This document shows positions 33,749 to 45,789 of a DNA stretch of 64,000 nt, piece after piece. Under the pieces are notes generated by a model. That model saw only the letters and a program-made list of their open reading frames with translations, searched no databases and was not told the origin of the DNA. Every line of letters begins with the position of its first letter. Positions within the stretch are counted from its first letter, which is position 1. Made by a program: the position numbers and the translations under genes. The stretch is from Euleptes europaea (lineage: Eukaryota; Chordata; Lepidosauria; Squamata; Sphaerodactylidae): positions 7,323,821-7,387,820 of the forward strand of contig NC_079312.1 in assembly GCF_029931775.1 (NCBI RefSeq). Direction: 5' to 3'.

Positions 33749-34448
33749 CACGGGTGGGGAACCTTTTTTCAGCCAAGGGCCATTTGGATATTTATAACAT
33801 CATGCACGGGCCACACAAAATTATCAACTTAAAAATTAGCCAACCAAGCCCCAAGCAGGCAGCTGCCCCAGATGACCCCCCCTGGCATGGGCAAGCAGGG
33901 AGGAGTCCAACCGGTGGTGGACTCGCCCACCTGGTGGCACAGGATGGTCTGTTGCACCTGCCAGGCATAGCCATCCAGCCGCACGCCAGAGTTGTTCCTG
34001 CTCTGCATGGTTGGGGCCGGATTCTACAGCAGGCTCCTGCTACCTCTGCCTGCAGGGGTGAAATGAGGACACACTGGCTAAAAACTCACCCCATTCTGGC
34101 CCTGCCTCCTTTAACCCCTCCATTGTCACCAATTCCGTCCCAGCCCTCTTGTAGTACAGAGGGAATAATTTCTCCATGGCCCAGGTCGGAAAGGGTTAGC
34201 ACAGTTTCTTGGGCGGTCCTAGCAGTTCCATAGTGAACGACTCTTCTGCAAGGGGAGAAAAAGGTTTCTTTTCTCGGCAAAACAAACTCACATCCGCCTT
34301 GAATAGAGGCTGTTCCTGTCAGCGGGAGGGGGCAGATCATCAGTCTTAGATCCTTCTGAGCTAGAGATCTGCCAGGACCCACGAAGGGCCTGACCAAATG
34401 GTTTCGCGGGCCTTATATGGCCCCCGGGCCTGACGTTCCCCACCCCTG
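33749..34448. mobile_element. hAT-type non-autonomous DNA transposon
   Basis: 700 bp with inverted ends CACGGGTGGGGAAC and GTTCCCCACCCCTG, flanked by the exact 8-bp direct repeat ATATAAAG (33,741-33,748 and 34,449-34,456), the duplication length of hAT elements. No transposase is encoded. Confidence 0.9.
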
Positions 34449-34456
34449 ATATAAAG

Positions 34457-34870
34457 GAAGCGACAGCCCTGTCAAGACCAAAAGCCATCTTGGCTCTTTA
34501 ACATCCATTTTGTTCTCTATAGCTGGTCAACATGTACTTTTACATCAGCAAGCTTAGCGCTTTGTAACTAGTTGCAGGTGTTATCTGTAGGCTTGTTCTA
34601 CGTTCCATTCCCAGAACCAATCTAATTAGCGCATGACAAACGTCTTAAGGAGATGGGCAGGCGCACTTGCACCCAGAAAGTTCCAGCCAGACACCCCGGT
34701 GATTGGATACCAAGTGGCACCTGCTCTTGGCTAGCTTTTCCTTAAAGTTTGAGCATCCAGAAGTTGGCTTACCTTTCCCTCCATCATCTTTGCTCCCTGA
34801 TACGATGTTGCTCAGAACCATGATTTGATCAATTGACCTCATGCCTTAATTACCAGCTTTACTATGTAAC
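34457..34870. other. Spacer without recognised gene
   Basis: After the end of the split LINE, nothing recognisable is present before the CR1 fragment at 34,875. Confidence 0.3.
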
Positions 34871-34874
34871 ATGT

Positions 34875-35050
34875 TCATAAGACTATAAGAGAAGCCACAC
34901 TGAATCAGACCAAGGTCTATCAGGTCCAGCAGTCTGTTCACACAGTGGCCAACCAGGTGCCTCTAGGAAGCCCACAAACAGGCAAGCATCTTGCCTATGT
35001 TCCACAGTACCTAATATAATAGGCATGTTCCTCTGATACTGGAGAGACAT
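34875..35050 (-). mobile_element. CR1 LINE 3' fragment
   Basis: Minus strand carries the CR1 3' phrases GAGGAACATGCCTATTATAT, GAAGGCACCTGG-like and CTGGACCTGATAGACCTTGG. Confidence 0.8.
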
Positions 35051-35207
35051 AGGGTCCCCATAAGTCAGAAGCGACTTGATGGCACTTAACACACTCACAT
35101 ATGCTGGCCCATGTTCACCCAGCAAGCTTCCATGGCATAGTGGGGATTTGAACCTGGATCTCCCAGGTCATAGTCTGAAACTCTAACCACACCACCCTGG
35201 CTTTTGT
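35051..35207 (-). mobile_element. tRNA-derived SINE fragment
   Basis: Minus strand: AGCCAGGGTGGTGTGGTTAG, then B-box GGTTCAAATCC and a tail with AAGTCGCTTCTGACTTATGG. Confidence 0.7.
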
Positions 35208-35539
35208 AGGATGGCTGTTGTTGAACAGTAACAAGCATCTAAGTCTGGGTGAGTCATGACAGTCTTGTGGTAACAGTTTACCTGGTCCCTGCTCGGTCTG
35301 GTCCCAATAAGTCATTTTCAAAGGCCAACCCCACCCCCACACCCGTTTTATTTTTTATAGTTTATATATTTTTTAGGAAACCCGGGGCTTTTCTCATGAC
35401 TGTACCAATCTGTGTTCCCTGTTCATGGCACCAGTCTCAGTACCCAGTTTTGGCCACATTGAAAATCAGAAATATTGATCAGTTAGTCAATACTAAAACA
35501 TTAGAAGGCTCCTCTTGCCAGAGACAGAACCTGAGGCAC

Positions 35540-35930
35540 CTGGGCTGAGAGTTTGCAGGACAGAACTCATGAATCACTCTTTAGCGAGCAACAGGAGGAG
35601 GAGAGTAAGGAATCTGAACAAATGGAGGCACAAGCAACACAGGAGGAGGGTGCATGGAAGAATGTGACCCACAGGAGCAGGAAAATCAGGACTCATTCTG
35701 ATCCTCTGTTGCTCAGCAATCGGTTCCAGGATCTCCCCATAGATACTGATTCTGGACCACTGGAACAAGGGCTACCCCCCAAAAGCATGAAAAAAATTTC
35801 TCAGGTTCCTGCGCATAAGAGGACTCGATCTTCCACTCCACAATTTAGGAAGAGGCGTGTTCTGGTAATTGGGGATTCCCTACTGAGAGGGGTAGAGTCT
35901 AAATGCTGACCAGACTTGTTGTCTTGAGAG
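35540..35930 (+). mobile_element. CR1 LINE ORF1 fragment with esterase-domain start
   Basis: Encodes SEQQEEESKESEQMEAQATQ, a Ser/Arg-rich stretch and RKRRVLVIGDSLLRGVES. The GDSLLRG motif is the catalytic block I of the SGNH/GDSL esterase domain in CR1 ORF1. Confidence 0.8.
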
Positions 35931-36850
35931 GTCTGCTGCTTACCAAGTGCAGAGAATTGGGCTAAAACCAATAAAATGCATTTCAACAGAGATAAATGTA
36001 AAGTTCTGCATTTAGGTAGGAAAATCAAATGCATAATTATAGAATGGGGGAGACTTGTCTCAGCAGTAGTGTGTGTGAAAAGAATCTTGGGGACTTAGTA
36101 GACCAAGCACTGAACATGAGTTAGCTGTGTGATGCGGTAGCTAAAAAGGCAAATGCAATCTTGGGCTGCATCAACAGAAGTATAGTGTCCAGATCACGTG
36201 AAGTGATGGTGTTGCTTTACTCTGCTCTGGTTAGACCTCACCTAGAGTACTGTGTTCAGTTTTGGGCACCACAATTTCAGAAAGAGGTAGATAAGCTGGG
36301 ACATGTTCAGAGGAATGCAACAAAGATGGTGAGGGGTCTGGAGACCAAGTCCTATGAGGAAAGGTTGAAGGAGCTTGGTATGTTTTGCCTGAGGAGGAGA
36401 AGACAGAGGGGACATGATAACCATCTCCAAGTACTTGAAAGGCTGTCATATAGAGGATGGCACCGAGTTGTTTTCTGTTGCCCCAGAAGGTCAGACCAGA
36501 ATCAACGGATTGAAATTAAATCAAGAGTTTCCATCTGACATTATGAAGAAATTTCTAGCAGTTAGAGCAGTTCCTCAGTGGAACAGGTTTCTTCGGGAGG
36601 TGGTAAGTGCTCCTTCCCTGGAGGTTTTTAAGCAGAGACTAGATGGCCATCTGTCAGCAATGCTGATTCTATGACCTTAGGCAGTTCACGAGGCAGTTCA
36701 TGAGAGGGAGGGCATCTTGGCCATCTTCTGGGCATGGAGTAGGGGTCACTGGGTGTATGTGGGGGAGGTAGTTGTGAAATTCTTGCATTGTGCAAGGGGT
36801 TGGACTACATGACCCTGGTGGTCCCTTCCAACTCTATGATTCTATTCTAT
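35931..36850 (+). mobile_element. CR1 LINE reverse transcriptase end and 3' tail
   Basis: Encodes DKCKVLHLGR-type text, [40 protein letters not shown] and [13 protein letters not shown], then a 3' UTR ending GGTCCCTTCCAACTCTATGA and an ATTCTATG-type repeat typical of CR1. Joined to the ORF1 fragment with the middle missing. Confidence 0.85.
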
Positions 36851-37309
36851 GATTCTAAGACTGTGAGGCCTATCAGGTAGGATAGCTAGCTATTGTTGGA
36901 ATATTTTTGAAAACTGACAAACGTGAGGAAACAGAATTGATCTGGAGCATCATCTTTAAACATACTCCTTGCCTGTAACTAGATTAATTTTGTTAAACTA
37001 TATTAATGGTCTTAAATAATTGCTCTCCTTTAAATTACCTGTGTCAAATAAATGGATGACATTATCATGAGTCTTATGTCAAAAGTGTAAACAATTACGT
37101 TTTCATAAAATGATATCTTATAAAAGTGCAAAGGCACAAAAGGAGGGAGGAAACCACTACAACTATCCAATAACAAGGGAAAAAAATATGAAAAATCTAT
37201 TTGGAACATAGTTACATAGAAAAAATATACCCACTTCAGGGTCAGGAAGCAATTTTCCTCCAGACCAGATTGGCCAGGGATCCTGGACGGTGGATTGGTT
37301 TTTTGTTTT

Positions 37310-37437
37310 GCCATCTTCTGGGTATGGAGTAGGGGTCACTGGGGGCGTGAGGGGGAGGTAGTTGTGAATGTCCTGCATTGTGCAGGGGGTTGGACTAGAT
37401 GACCCTGGTGGTCCCTTCCAACTCTATGATTCTATAA
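37310..37437 (+). mobile_element. CR1 LINE 3' tail
   Basis: Repeats the final 125 bp of the previous element (GCCATCTTCTGGGTATGGAG ... CCAACTCTATGATTCTAT). Confidence 0.8.
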
Positions 37438-37604
37438 TATACATCAAGATACAAGAAATGTCTATGTCTACTCTCAAGAAAATATGAATCAGAAAAATTA
37501 CACAAGAAGAACTGAATAACATCATTGAAAGTCAACCGGAGATGAAAAATCTGGAAGCCAAACAAGCCAAACATATTATGGCTGCTAGCAGGATGTTGGG
37601 GGGT

Positions 37605-37800
37605 GGGGGTGGGGGAAGGCAGCATGTTATAGCCCAATCTTGTCAGATCTTGGAAGCTAAGCAGGGTCAGTACTTGGAAGGGCAACCACAAAGAAGCCTC
37701 TATAGAGGAGGGCAATGGAAAACTACCTCTGCTTTTCAGTTGCCTTGAAAGCCCCTTACTGGGGTCTCCATAAATCGGCTACGATTTGATAGCCTTTTCC
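37605..37800 (+). mobile_element. SINE with 5S rRNA-like head
   Basis: The head CAGATCTTGGAAGCTAAGCA then GGGTCAGTACTTGGAAGGGC matches the internal promoter region of vertebrate 5S rRNA. The body (AATGGAAAACTACCTCTGC, AAATCGGCTACGATTTGATA) is like the tRNA-derived SINEs here. Too divergent and too long for a real 5S gene. Confidence 0.7.
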
Positions 37801-38047
37801 ACACCCACACCCACCAGGATGTTTCAAGTTGCCTTCTTCTGAAACGTAAATGTTATTCTTTTATTCAAGTATGAAATGTACTTTTTTCTTTCTTGCATCA
37901 AGCCACCAATCAAATGCTGAAGATAACAGTTCATCACTAAGAGGCTCACTCAATGCGAGGACACAGCTGTCAGGCAAGGTTCTCTAGTAATATTTTTATT
38001 TCTGTATTATACTAAAAACAAAACCATTGAGATGATCATGAACAGAG

Positions 38048-38362
38048 CAGGGGTTCCTGACTAAGTGCCCATCAGGACCATGGTACCCCCGACACTTTTT
38101 ATTGCACCCACCAAGTGTTTTTAGGAAGTGGGTGAGGTCAGGTAGGACTTTTGCCCAATTGGCTGTGTGGATGTATTTCAATGTTGCTTTGGCAGCAGCT
38201 GCAATCACAGCAGAAGGATCTACACTGTGTTACTCAAGTCAAGCTGTGGCAATCGTTTTGTGGCTAGCTCCACCTACTGTGGCAGCCATTTTGTTGCTGC
38301 CCCCACCATGCCCTGTCAGAATTCCAATGTGCCTGCAAGCTGAAAAAGGTTGTGGGGCCCTG
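38048..38362. mobile_element. hAT-type non-autonomous DNA transposon
   Basis: 315 bp with ends CAGGGGTTCC and GGGGCCCTG and a near-exact 8-bp flanking repeat GAACAGAG / GGACAGAG. The family is also seen truncated at 20,380. Confidence 0.8.
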
Positions 38363-38972
38363 GGACAGAGGAAAGTTAATTAAATGCTGAGAGCTTCTTA
38401 AGATGATGTCTACCGGTATATCTGAATCAAGCCTGACTAGAGTCAGCCAGAACAGAATTAGAGGCATTAAAAAGAATTTTTGGATACTTAGGAAGAGTCC
38501 GAGTTTTCAAGAACCCTAAAATGCCACAGCTGTACTGTTCAAATGTCAATATTAGTGATCTGGAAGTTATGATGGCCCCGTCATGCTGTGCAAAGCGAGT
38601 GAGCTATCCCTGAGCTATGGCCCTATTGCTTGTGGAGTGGATAATATCCTGCTTTCACCAGGAATAAAGAAGTGGCATATAAATTCTCTAAATAAATGAA
38701 TCTATTTCCTAACAAATGGGGAAATTAGAGTACAACTACAGATGATTAACAGAGGCTTGCAGAATATCTCCCATGGAAGGAAAAGGAGAAACACTGAAGC
38801 TTCCAGAAGGAAGACAAAGATTCAAAGTTGGCTACCAGTTACAGCACAATAGCGGGAGCTGCAGTGCCAAAAATGAGGGGAATTAAAACCTCCTGGTACC
38901 ATTGTTTCCACATCAAATAGCAAATGGATTTTCTCGTTAATGTGAATTCTTTGATGTGTAAGAAAATGAATT

Positions 38973-39979
38973 TTAGATGTGAGTTTTTTCCATATTTTTA
39001 TATGGTTTCTCTCCTGTGTGGATTCGTTGATGAACAATAAGGCCTGGACTTCCAGCAAAGGACTTCCCACATTCCGAGCATTTATATGGCTTCTCCCCTG
39101 TGTGGATTCGCCGATGGACAATAAGGCCCGGACTTGCAACAAAGGTCTTTCCACATTCCAGGCATTTATATGGTTTCTCCCCAGTGTGAATTCGTCGATG
39201 GACAATAAGGCCTGAACTCCGGGCAAACCTCTTTCCACACTCAGAGCATTTATACAATTTTTCTTCTGGGTATATTCGTTGATGGATAATAAGGTTTGGA
39301 CTCCCAACAAAGATCTTTCCAGACTCCAAGCATTTATATGGTTTCTCCGCTTGGTGGACAAGTCGATGGGCAGTAAGCTCTGTATTCCGAGCAAAGCTCT
39401 TTCCACACTCCAAGCATTTATATGGTTTCTCTGCAGTGTGGATACGTCGATGGGCAGTAAGATTACCTCTCTGAGCAAAACTCTTTCCACACTCTGAACA
39501 TTTATATGGTTTCTCCCCTGTGTGGATTCGCCGATGGTCAGTTAGGGCTGTTCCTCGAGCAAAGCTCTTTTCACACGCTAAACATTTATATGGTTTCTCC
39601 CCAGTGTGGATTCGTTGATGAGCAGTAAGGTTGTCACTCCGAGCAAAAGTCTTCTCACACTGCAAGCATTTATGAGATTTGTCCCCTGTGTGAATTTTTT
39701 GGTGTAGTATAAGATGTGCCTTCTGAACAAAGGTCTTTCCACACTCCAAACATTTATGTGGTTTCTCCCCAGTGTGGATTCTCCAGTGTGTATCAAATGC
39801 TGATTGATAAAGGAATATTTTTCCACACACAGGACAACTGATTCTTCCATGGTATGGCAGGATGTAGTGGGATTCATTTCCCCTCTTCCATTTTGTTTTT
39901 GTGTTTCCTCTTTGCTTATTGCTTTCCAATGAGAGTGATTGTGCTTCCCCCTTGGACTTGTTCTGGGGACCATCAGCCT
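38973..39979 (-). CDS. Gene 4 zinc-finger exon, ten fingers (nine intact)
   Basis: Acceptor TTTATTCCAG; encodes [20 protein letters not shown], a basic linker, then ten fingers. Helices include RSDNLTA (finger 3), RGTALTD (4), QRGNLTA (5), RNTELTA (6) and three alike ones, [21 protein letters not shown] (8-10). Finger 7 has lost its second Cys (CLES) and its last His (QRIY). The frame ends [11 protein letters not shown]. Confidence 0.9.
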
Positions 39980-42900
39980 CTGGAATAAAGTGAAAAGTCT
40001 ATCAGTGAAAGAAATGCATTAACTGCTCTTTAACGACAGAACAGAAATCACTTGAAGGGGAGACAAACCCTGCCCCATATTAATTAGTTTTTGATTCTCC
40101 CTTGGAGATTAATTCCATCAGAGACAAGGTGACTCAGTGAAACCTCTCCGAAGGCTGGTTGTCAGCAATCACAGAGGGAGGATTTGGCTCTGCTGTTCTG
40201 CTTGTGAATTCCAGCTGGCCACTGTGGGAAACAGGAGGCTGAACCAGATGGCCTCTGTCAAATCTCTTCCTTCATTTGAACACAGAACTGACCTGCATTC
40301 ACTAAACCACCAGTTTGGAGCAGATCTTTACACTGGCACTACAGAGACCCAATCTGAGCTCCCCACTTATACAGCAAGCTGGTCTTGGGACAATCAGTCT
40401 TTCCCAGCATTTTCTGCCTTACAAGGTTGCTGTGCAGGTAAATGGAATGACCTCAAAAAACGCTGCTTGCATTCCTTGAACAAAGGGCAGGACAAGAGAG
40501 AAGTCACAGAGGACAAGAAATAAAGGGAGCACCTGTTGCCCCCTGCCAACACAAATCTTGCCCCTGGACTCTTCACATCCAAGGTACAATCACCTCTTTC
40601 CAAAGAACCACTGCCAATCAAAAGAGACGTTACAGGTACAGATGGACCAACTGGAGCAGGTTCAGTGGTGGTGGATCTTATTTTTAAGGACCTAAATGAG
40701 GCCAGATTAAGGGTCCGGCTTTTGCAATACCATCCTGCCCCCATTAAGTTACATCCTGCCCTAAACACATGAACACATGAAGCTGCCTTATACTGAATAT
40801 GATGCTTGGTCCATCAAAGTCAGTATTGTCTACTCAGACTGGCAGCAGTTCTCCAGGGTCTCAGTCTTTCACATCACCTACTTGCCTGGTCCCTTGCTGG
40901 GGCTTGAACCTGGGACCTTCTGCATACCAAGCAGATGCTCTACCACGGCCCTTCCCCTGCACTAAATCCTGCTCTCTGTGCCTTTAAGTGTTTGTTTCCA
41001 TGGCTGCTCTGAAAGGCACAGAAGGAGGCCTGATGAAAAAGCCTCCTCCTTGGTTCCCTACCGTTTGACTGACATTTCCAGGAGACATCCTATGAATGGT
41101 TATGAAGGCCAATCACACATTTCCCCAAGCAACTTTCAATGCATTTTCACCTGCACTAAACGACGTCTGCCTCTGAAGAGGAATGAGCCTGCTCAGTCCT
41201 CAGTGGGCAGTGGCCCTTTTAGTTTATAAAGCAACATTTTAGCCAACAAACTAATACCTGGAGAGGCCACTACAGATACAGAAGCCCCTCCCTTGCCGGT
41301 ATGTGGATCCACTCCACTCCCATGCTGAGAGTCACCATTGGAAGAGCCCTATGAGAATCCGTCTTAGAAGGAGTGATTTCTGCCTTCAGCTTCGGTGTAT
41401 CAAGGGAAAGGAGAGCCGTACCCAAAGAGGCCACATTCTGCCAATTGTCCTCCATGACTTCCTTGTAAAGCCTTCTTTGGTCTGGATCCAGGAGGGCCCA
41501 CTCCTCCTCAGTGAAATGAACAGACACTTCCTCAAAGGTCACCAGACCCTGAAATGAGAAAAGAATAAACCCCCTCTTTCCTCACGGATAATGTAAGAAT
41601 TCTTCCCCTTCTAAGAGCAATCCAAAAGGACTATGATAGTGAGCAGCAGTGATAGCAGCAAAGGGAAAAATAGAGGTTGTACTATGCCTTGGGAGGGGTT
41701 GGGGGGAGGCATGTGGGGGGCATGATCTGTAGTTCTACTACACTTACATGGTCTGGCTGCACAGAAGATGCTTTCTCTCTGCCCCAAAGAGATAGCAAAG
41801 AATGTATTGTTGGTTTCATAGCACTGCCTGCGAAGGATGAAAAGGCAATTAGAAGGCATTCTATACTTTCCCACTATTTAGCATTTCAGTTCCTTGCATG
41901 AGAAAAAGATTCTCCCTAATGGTCACAAGCATCCTTGCATCCTTACTTTGGATAATTTTTGTGTCCGCACTTTTGCGGAATCCAATATTTCTACATATGC
42001 AAAATTACGGCTCGTTTGTCTGATGGTACAAAATTAAGAGGGACACATGAACACATGAAGCTGCCTTATACTGAATCAGACCCTTGGTCCATCAAAATCA
42101 GTATTGTCTATTCTGACCGGCAGCGGCTCTCCCGGGTCTCAGAGGGAAGAACTCTGGAATGCAAGAAACAGACAATTCTAAACCAGCTGACAGAACCACA
42201 GCTACCAAATCCCATAACTCCTTTGCATGTGGGCAAGGCCAGAACATATGGAAAGAGGCAACATTGCTAGTGGTGAAGGACCAACAGTTACCCTCTTTGT
42301 AAGACCCCTATCCTCTTCTCAGTTGAGACACCCCAATTTTGATCCCCAATCTCCTCTTTGTTGTTCCTAAGTATACCCCCCCTTTTGGAGGACCTAAAGG
42401 TGCAATGGGGATTTCTTGGCATAAGTTCAGAAAGTCCATCTGGCTGCCATGTCCAGAGCACAATCCATCAACAAGGCAGGATGAGGCATTTACATGCCCC
42501 CCCCCAACTCCATGACATGTACCAATCTTAAATCTGGGAAAGACTGATCCCATGCTAAACTATGGCATTTTCCCCCATTAAAGGAGTAGCCCAGGCCTGT
42601 GAAAATGTGTGCCAGGAGTCTTCCATCATCTGAAAACCCCTGTGACAGGTTTACAGGATCCTCTCTATTGGATTTCTGCCTTATGGACTCCCTGCAATTC
42701 TCAGCTCCTCACCCACCTTGGATCAGGTAGTATATTAATGGATAGTAAATGAATGATAGTATATAAATGGATACTCTATTCTCTCCAGGATCACAGGAGC
42801 ATGCCTATTCTGTTAGGTGTTTTGGAACACAGGCAGGAGAAGGCTTCTGCAATCATCTTGTTTGTGGGCTTCTTAGAGGAACCTGGTTGGCCACTGTGTG

Positions 42901-45725
42901 AACAGACTGCTGGACTTTATGGACCTTGGTCTGATCCAGCATGGCCTTTCTTATGTTCTTATATTACACACTCTCCTTCCCTACCTTGCCTCTTCCTGCC
43001 CCTTATCCCTCCCCCCACCCATTCTGTTTTTTCTGTGTGTGCGTGTGTTTTATTGGGAGGGAGAGGGTGGTTTTATTCTGGGTTTTACATGTGTAGTTGT
43101 ATTCATGGTCTTAAAGTTTGCCTCTAATTTTTGTCTACCTTTAGTTGTGTGTCTGAGTGCTACTAAATAATCATTCCATTTACTTTGAATCAGCTGCTGT
43201 TTCTCTTGGAATATTGTACAGGAATAAAACCTCCGGATACATGGGCAAAAGATCCCTTGTTAATCTGGCTGGAGACCCAATGACATGCGATTCCCATCCC
43301 CACCCCGGGTCCAGTTCAGGTAACATCTTGACATCCTAGCTAGGTGACATGGTGAACATCATCTTTATTATATTGGCATGCCTTGTTCTGGATCTCCCTG
43401 TACTACAATCCCAACCCTAATGTATTATTTTGTCTTACTAGGAATCTTGGCTGTTGGATTCAAATATTGTTATTGCATCTTGTAATGTGCTGATAGGCTA
43501 ATGCTATGTTGTAATCTGCTTATTGATTCACTGGAAACAATTTTTATCATACTTATCTGTCTTGAGTCCCAGAAGAAGAATTGGTTTCTACATCCCAATT
43601 TTCTCTACCTTTTAAGGCGTCTCAAACAGGCTTATAATCACCTTCCTTTCCCCACAACAGACACATTAAGTAGATGTGGGCTGAGAGAGTTCAGAGAGAA
43701 CTGTGACTGGCCCAAGGTCACCCAGTAGGCTTCATGTTGAGCAGTGGTTCCCAAACATTTGGGGCCACAGCCCCCTCGGTTCCACAAACGCAACCCCAGC
43801 ACCCCCTACCCTATCCAAAACACAGTCGAAGGGGCCCACCTCTAGCACCCCCTGCTGCTCTCTTGCCTCTTACTGCCCCCCTAGGTAATCCCACCGTCCC
43901 CCAGGGGCTGATACTGCCCACTTCGGGAACCACTGATGTAGAGGAATGGGGAATCAAACCCAGCTCTCCAGATTCGAGTCCACTGCTCTTAACCACTACT
44001 CCATGCTGGCTTTCAAGAAAGGCAGACTACAAATGGCAGCAATAATAAATAAATACATAAATAATTTAAAAACAATATTAATTGTAGTCACAGAAAGTCG
44101 TATTGCTAGAACATTATGAGCCCACTGATGTCATGCTGCCAAACATGAGTATTTACAGGATGACTAAAGACTGTTTTTTGGCAAACCTTTTTGAATACTG
44201 GCACTTTATATCCAGTCACACAGAACACAGTTTTGCCAATCAAAATGTGCCACCTTCCACTAGCCACCTTTTGAGGTTTGTCACCTCTGACAATCCTTTG
44301 CCCTGTCGTGAACTGGATAGTGAAAAACATTTGACTTACAAGTATTGGAAGATTGTGATTTGGTTACAACTGCACAAGATCTCAAAGCTGAAAACAGTTT
44401 CCCTCTTTTTATTGGGCCAATGCACTGGACTTATTTTTAGACATTTGGAAATTGTTTAGAGAAATTTATGTGTGGAACTGCCATCGCCATTGTTACATTT
44501 TTGTCTTTATGTATATCTTTTAAATGTTTTTTTCTTTGTTTTATGGGTTTGTTTATTGAAGGAAATAAAAAAGGGAGAAAAATTAAAGACAATGCAATAC
44601 TTCCCAATTTTTGACATTGACATTAATCACCATTCTTTGAGTTCAGAAGCAGCTATGTCCTCAACTCTCTTACTGCTGGAGCCAGAAGTGAGATGGACAG
44701 TTTACAGTTTTTTCTCCCATGCATTTAGTAGATTCCCACTTACAATATTATCACGTGCAATCTATAAACCCACAACCACAAATATTCTGGCATTTTTACT
44801 AAGTCTTCATAGTTACCGAAGTCATCCCAGCCCTCATACAATGGAACTGGAGATGTAAGCCACTATTCTTCCAATTACTTTGCTCTGACTTTAAATTGGT
44901 TCTCATTTTTTTAATTCCCCAAATGGAAATGTCTCAGTTGAGAAGCTGGAGTGGAGCATCTTTCCCACACAGGACTAGGAGCGCATCAGTGCAGCCCCCC
45001 TACACTCAAGAAGGACATCCAGTGGGAATGACACCCCTTTTGATCTTACCCAGAAAAGCTGCTCCATGGTTATGTTGCTGCGCTATCCGATCCTGCACCT
45101 GAAACAGAAGTGAAGATCCCAGAAAGGGGAGACTGATGAGAAAAGGAGCAGGAAACAGGATAGTAGGAGTTCTAAAAAAAAGTTGGGGCAATCTGTGCGG
45201 ATTTCATGGGTATCCTTCATCATAGCCAGTGCCCCATACACTACCTGGATGAATCCTTCTCACCTGCTGGTCCTGATGCTCATCCTCTGCCTGGCTCAGG
45301 AGGAAGCCTTCTGCCAGGGCCACCGCCTGGGAACTGGTCTCTGGCTCACATTCCCTGACCCAGCTCTGCAACTCCGGGGGCAGGACAGCCAGGAACTGCT
45401 CCAGGATCACCAGGTCCAGCATCTCCTTCTTGCTGTGCCTTTCCGGCTTCAGCCACTAACTGCAAAGATGGTGGAGTTGGCTGCAGACCTCTCGGGGCCC
45501 TTTGGGCTCCTGGTGGCAGACCTGCCTCAATTGCTGGCGATGCGTGTCTAGAGGGAGGATGTTGTCTCTCAGTCTCTTTTGCATGGATGATCCTTCCCGC
45601 AGTTCCACCCTGCTCCCGGACTTGGTGGCATCAGGACCTTTTCTTGCTTCAAGAGCAGCTGAGTCTGACTCTCCCCTCATCCTCCAGCTGGACCAGTGGA
45701 TCACCTTCTCCTCAGCCAGTTTCTT
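38973..45725 (-). CDS. Gene 4: SCAN-KRAB-C2H2 gene with a stop in SCAN
   Basis: Minus-strand exons: 45,725-45,264 (SCAN, ATG at 45,680), 45,098-45,050, 41,827-41,748, 41,548-41,422 (KRAB-A), 39,979-38,973 (ten fingers). No KRAB-B exon was found. The phases join to 560 codons, but codon 75 in the SCAN domain is TAG (45,458-45,456) where gene 2 has CAG in [11 protein letters not shown]. Everything after it is open. The gene may therefore be a recent pseudogene, or it may give a SCAN-less KRAB finger protein from a later start. KRAB-A keeps EEW and the LYKEVMED core, so that part looks able to bind TRIM28. Its fingers are the most distant from the other genes, so it represents a second subfamily. 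Confidence 0.7.
39985..40770. other. Intron of gene 4 with repeated pieces, no exon found
   Basis: Includes the 8,050-8,270 homologue (40,020-40,240) and an inverted match to 28,490-28,660 (40,560-40,740). I looked for a KRAB-B-like exon (GLLVP...SISML) and did not find one. Confidence 0.4.
40770..40958 (-). mobile_element. tRNA-derived SINE
   Basis: Minus strand: GTGGTAGAGCATCTGCTTGG (A-box), CCCAGGTTCAAGCCCC (B-box), then a body ending CAGCTTCATGTGTTCATGTG. Confidence 0.85.
41422..41548 (-). CDS. Gene 4 KRAB-A exon, canonical
   Basis: 127 nt, encodes [20 protein letters not shown] and [20 protein letters not shown]. Acceptor ATTTCAG; donor G/GTACGG is weaker than in the sister genes (GTAAC/GTAAG). 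Confidence 0.85.
41748..41827 (-). CDS. Gene 4 linker exon
   Basis: 80 nt, encodes [19 protein letters not shown] and SSVQPDH. Acceptor CTTCGCAG, donor CAT/GTAAGT. Confidence 0.65.
42045..42150 (-). mobile_element. tRNA-derived SINE, truncated
   Basis: Same family as 40,770-40,958; only the part from the middle to the CATGTGTTCATGTG end remains. Confidence 0.75.
42150..42770. other. Intronic stretch, nothing recognised
   Basis: The start continues the paralogous intron (GCATGTGGGCAAGGCCAGAA matches 3,205). From about 42,300 no match to other parts of the window and no coding signal. Confidence 0.3.
42775..42965 (+). mobile_element. CR1 LINE 3' end
   Basis: TCTCTCCAGGATCACAGGAG through GGCCTTTCTTATGTTCTTA, the usual CR1 3' UTR. 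No coding part. Confidence 0.85.
43565..44022 (-). mobile_element. tRNA-derived SINE holding a hAT element
   Basis: Minus strand begins AAAGCCAGCATGGAGTAGTG and ends in a CTTCTTCTGGG tail region. It is split at 43,741/43,944 by the hAT element below. Confidence 0.85.
43742..43935. mobile_element. hAT-type short element inside the SINE
   Basis: 194 bp with inverted ends CAGTGGTTCCC and GGGAACCACTG and a near-exact 8-bp duplication ATGTTGAG / ATGTAGAG. No coding capacity. Confidence 0.88.
44100..44340. repeat. Intron segment conserved in genes 1, 2 and 4
   Basis: ATGAGCCCACTGATGTCATG, then CAAACATGAGTATTTACAGG also lies at 3,650-3,840 and 15,225-15,460, each between the linker exon and the 49-nt exon. 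It shows the three genes descend from one unit. Confidence 0.6.
45050..45098 (-). CDS. Gene 4 49-nt exon
   Basis: Encodes [16 protein letters not shown]; acceptor TGTTTCAG, donor GG/GTAAGA. Confidence 0.65.
45264..45725 (-). CDS. Gene 4 SCAN exon with an in-frame stop
   Basis: Translation from 45,680 gives [20 protein letters not shown], then a SCAN box with [20 protein letters not shown], a TAG, and [39 protein letters not shown]. One nonsense change is the only lesion; lengths and splice sites are normal. Confidence 0.8.
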
Positions 45726-45789
45726 CTGTATAGGAAAGATCCAGATCTATGACCTCTTGAAAAGCCAAGACTGGTTTTTTGGACTGATA

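Noticed and set aside
33754-34233. 159-aa frame in the hAT element at 33.7 kb
   Set aside because: GC-rich non-coding interior of a non-autonomous element; no transposase similarity.
37605-37800. Functional 5S rRNA gene
   Set aside because: Only the internal promoter part is alike, the rest is SINE body.
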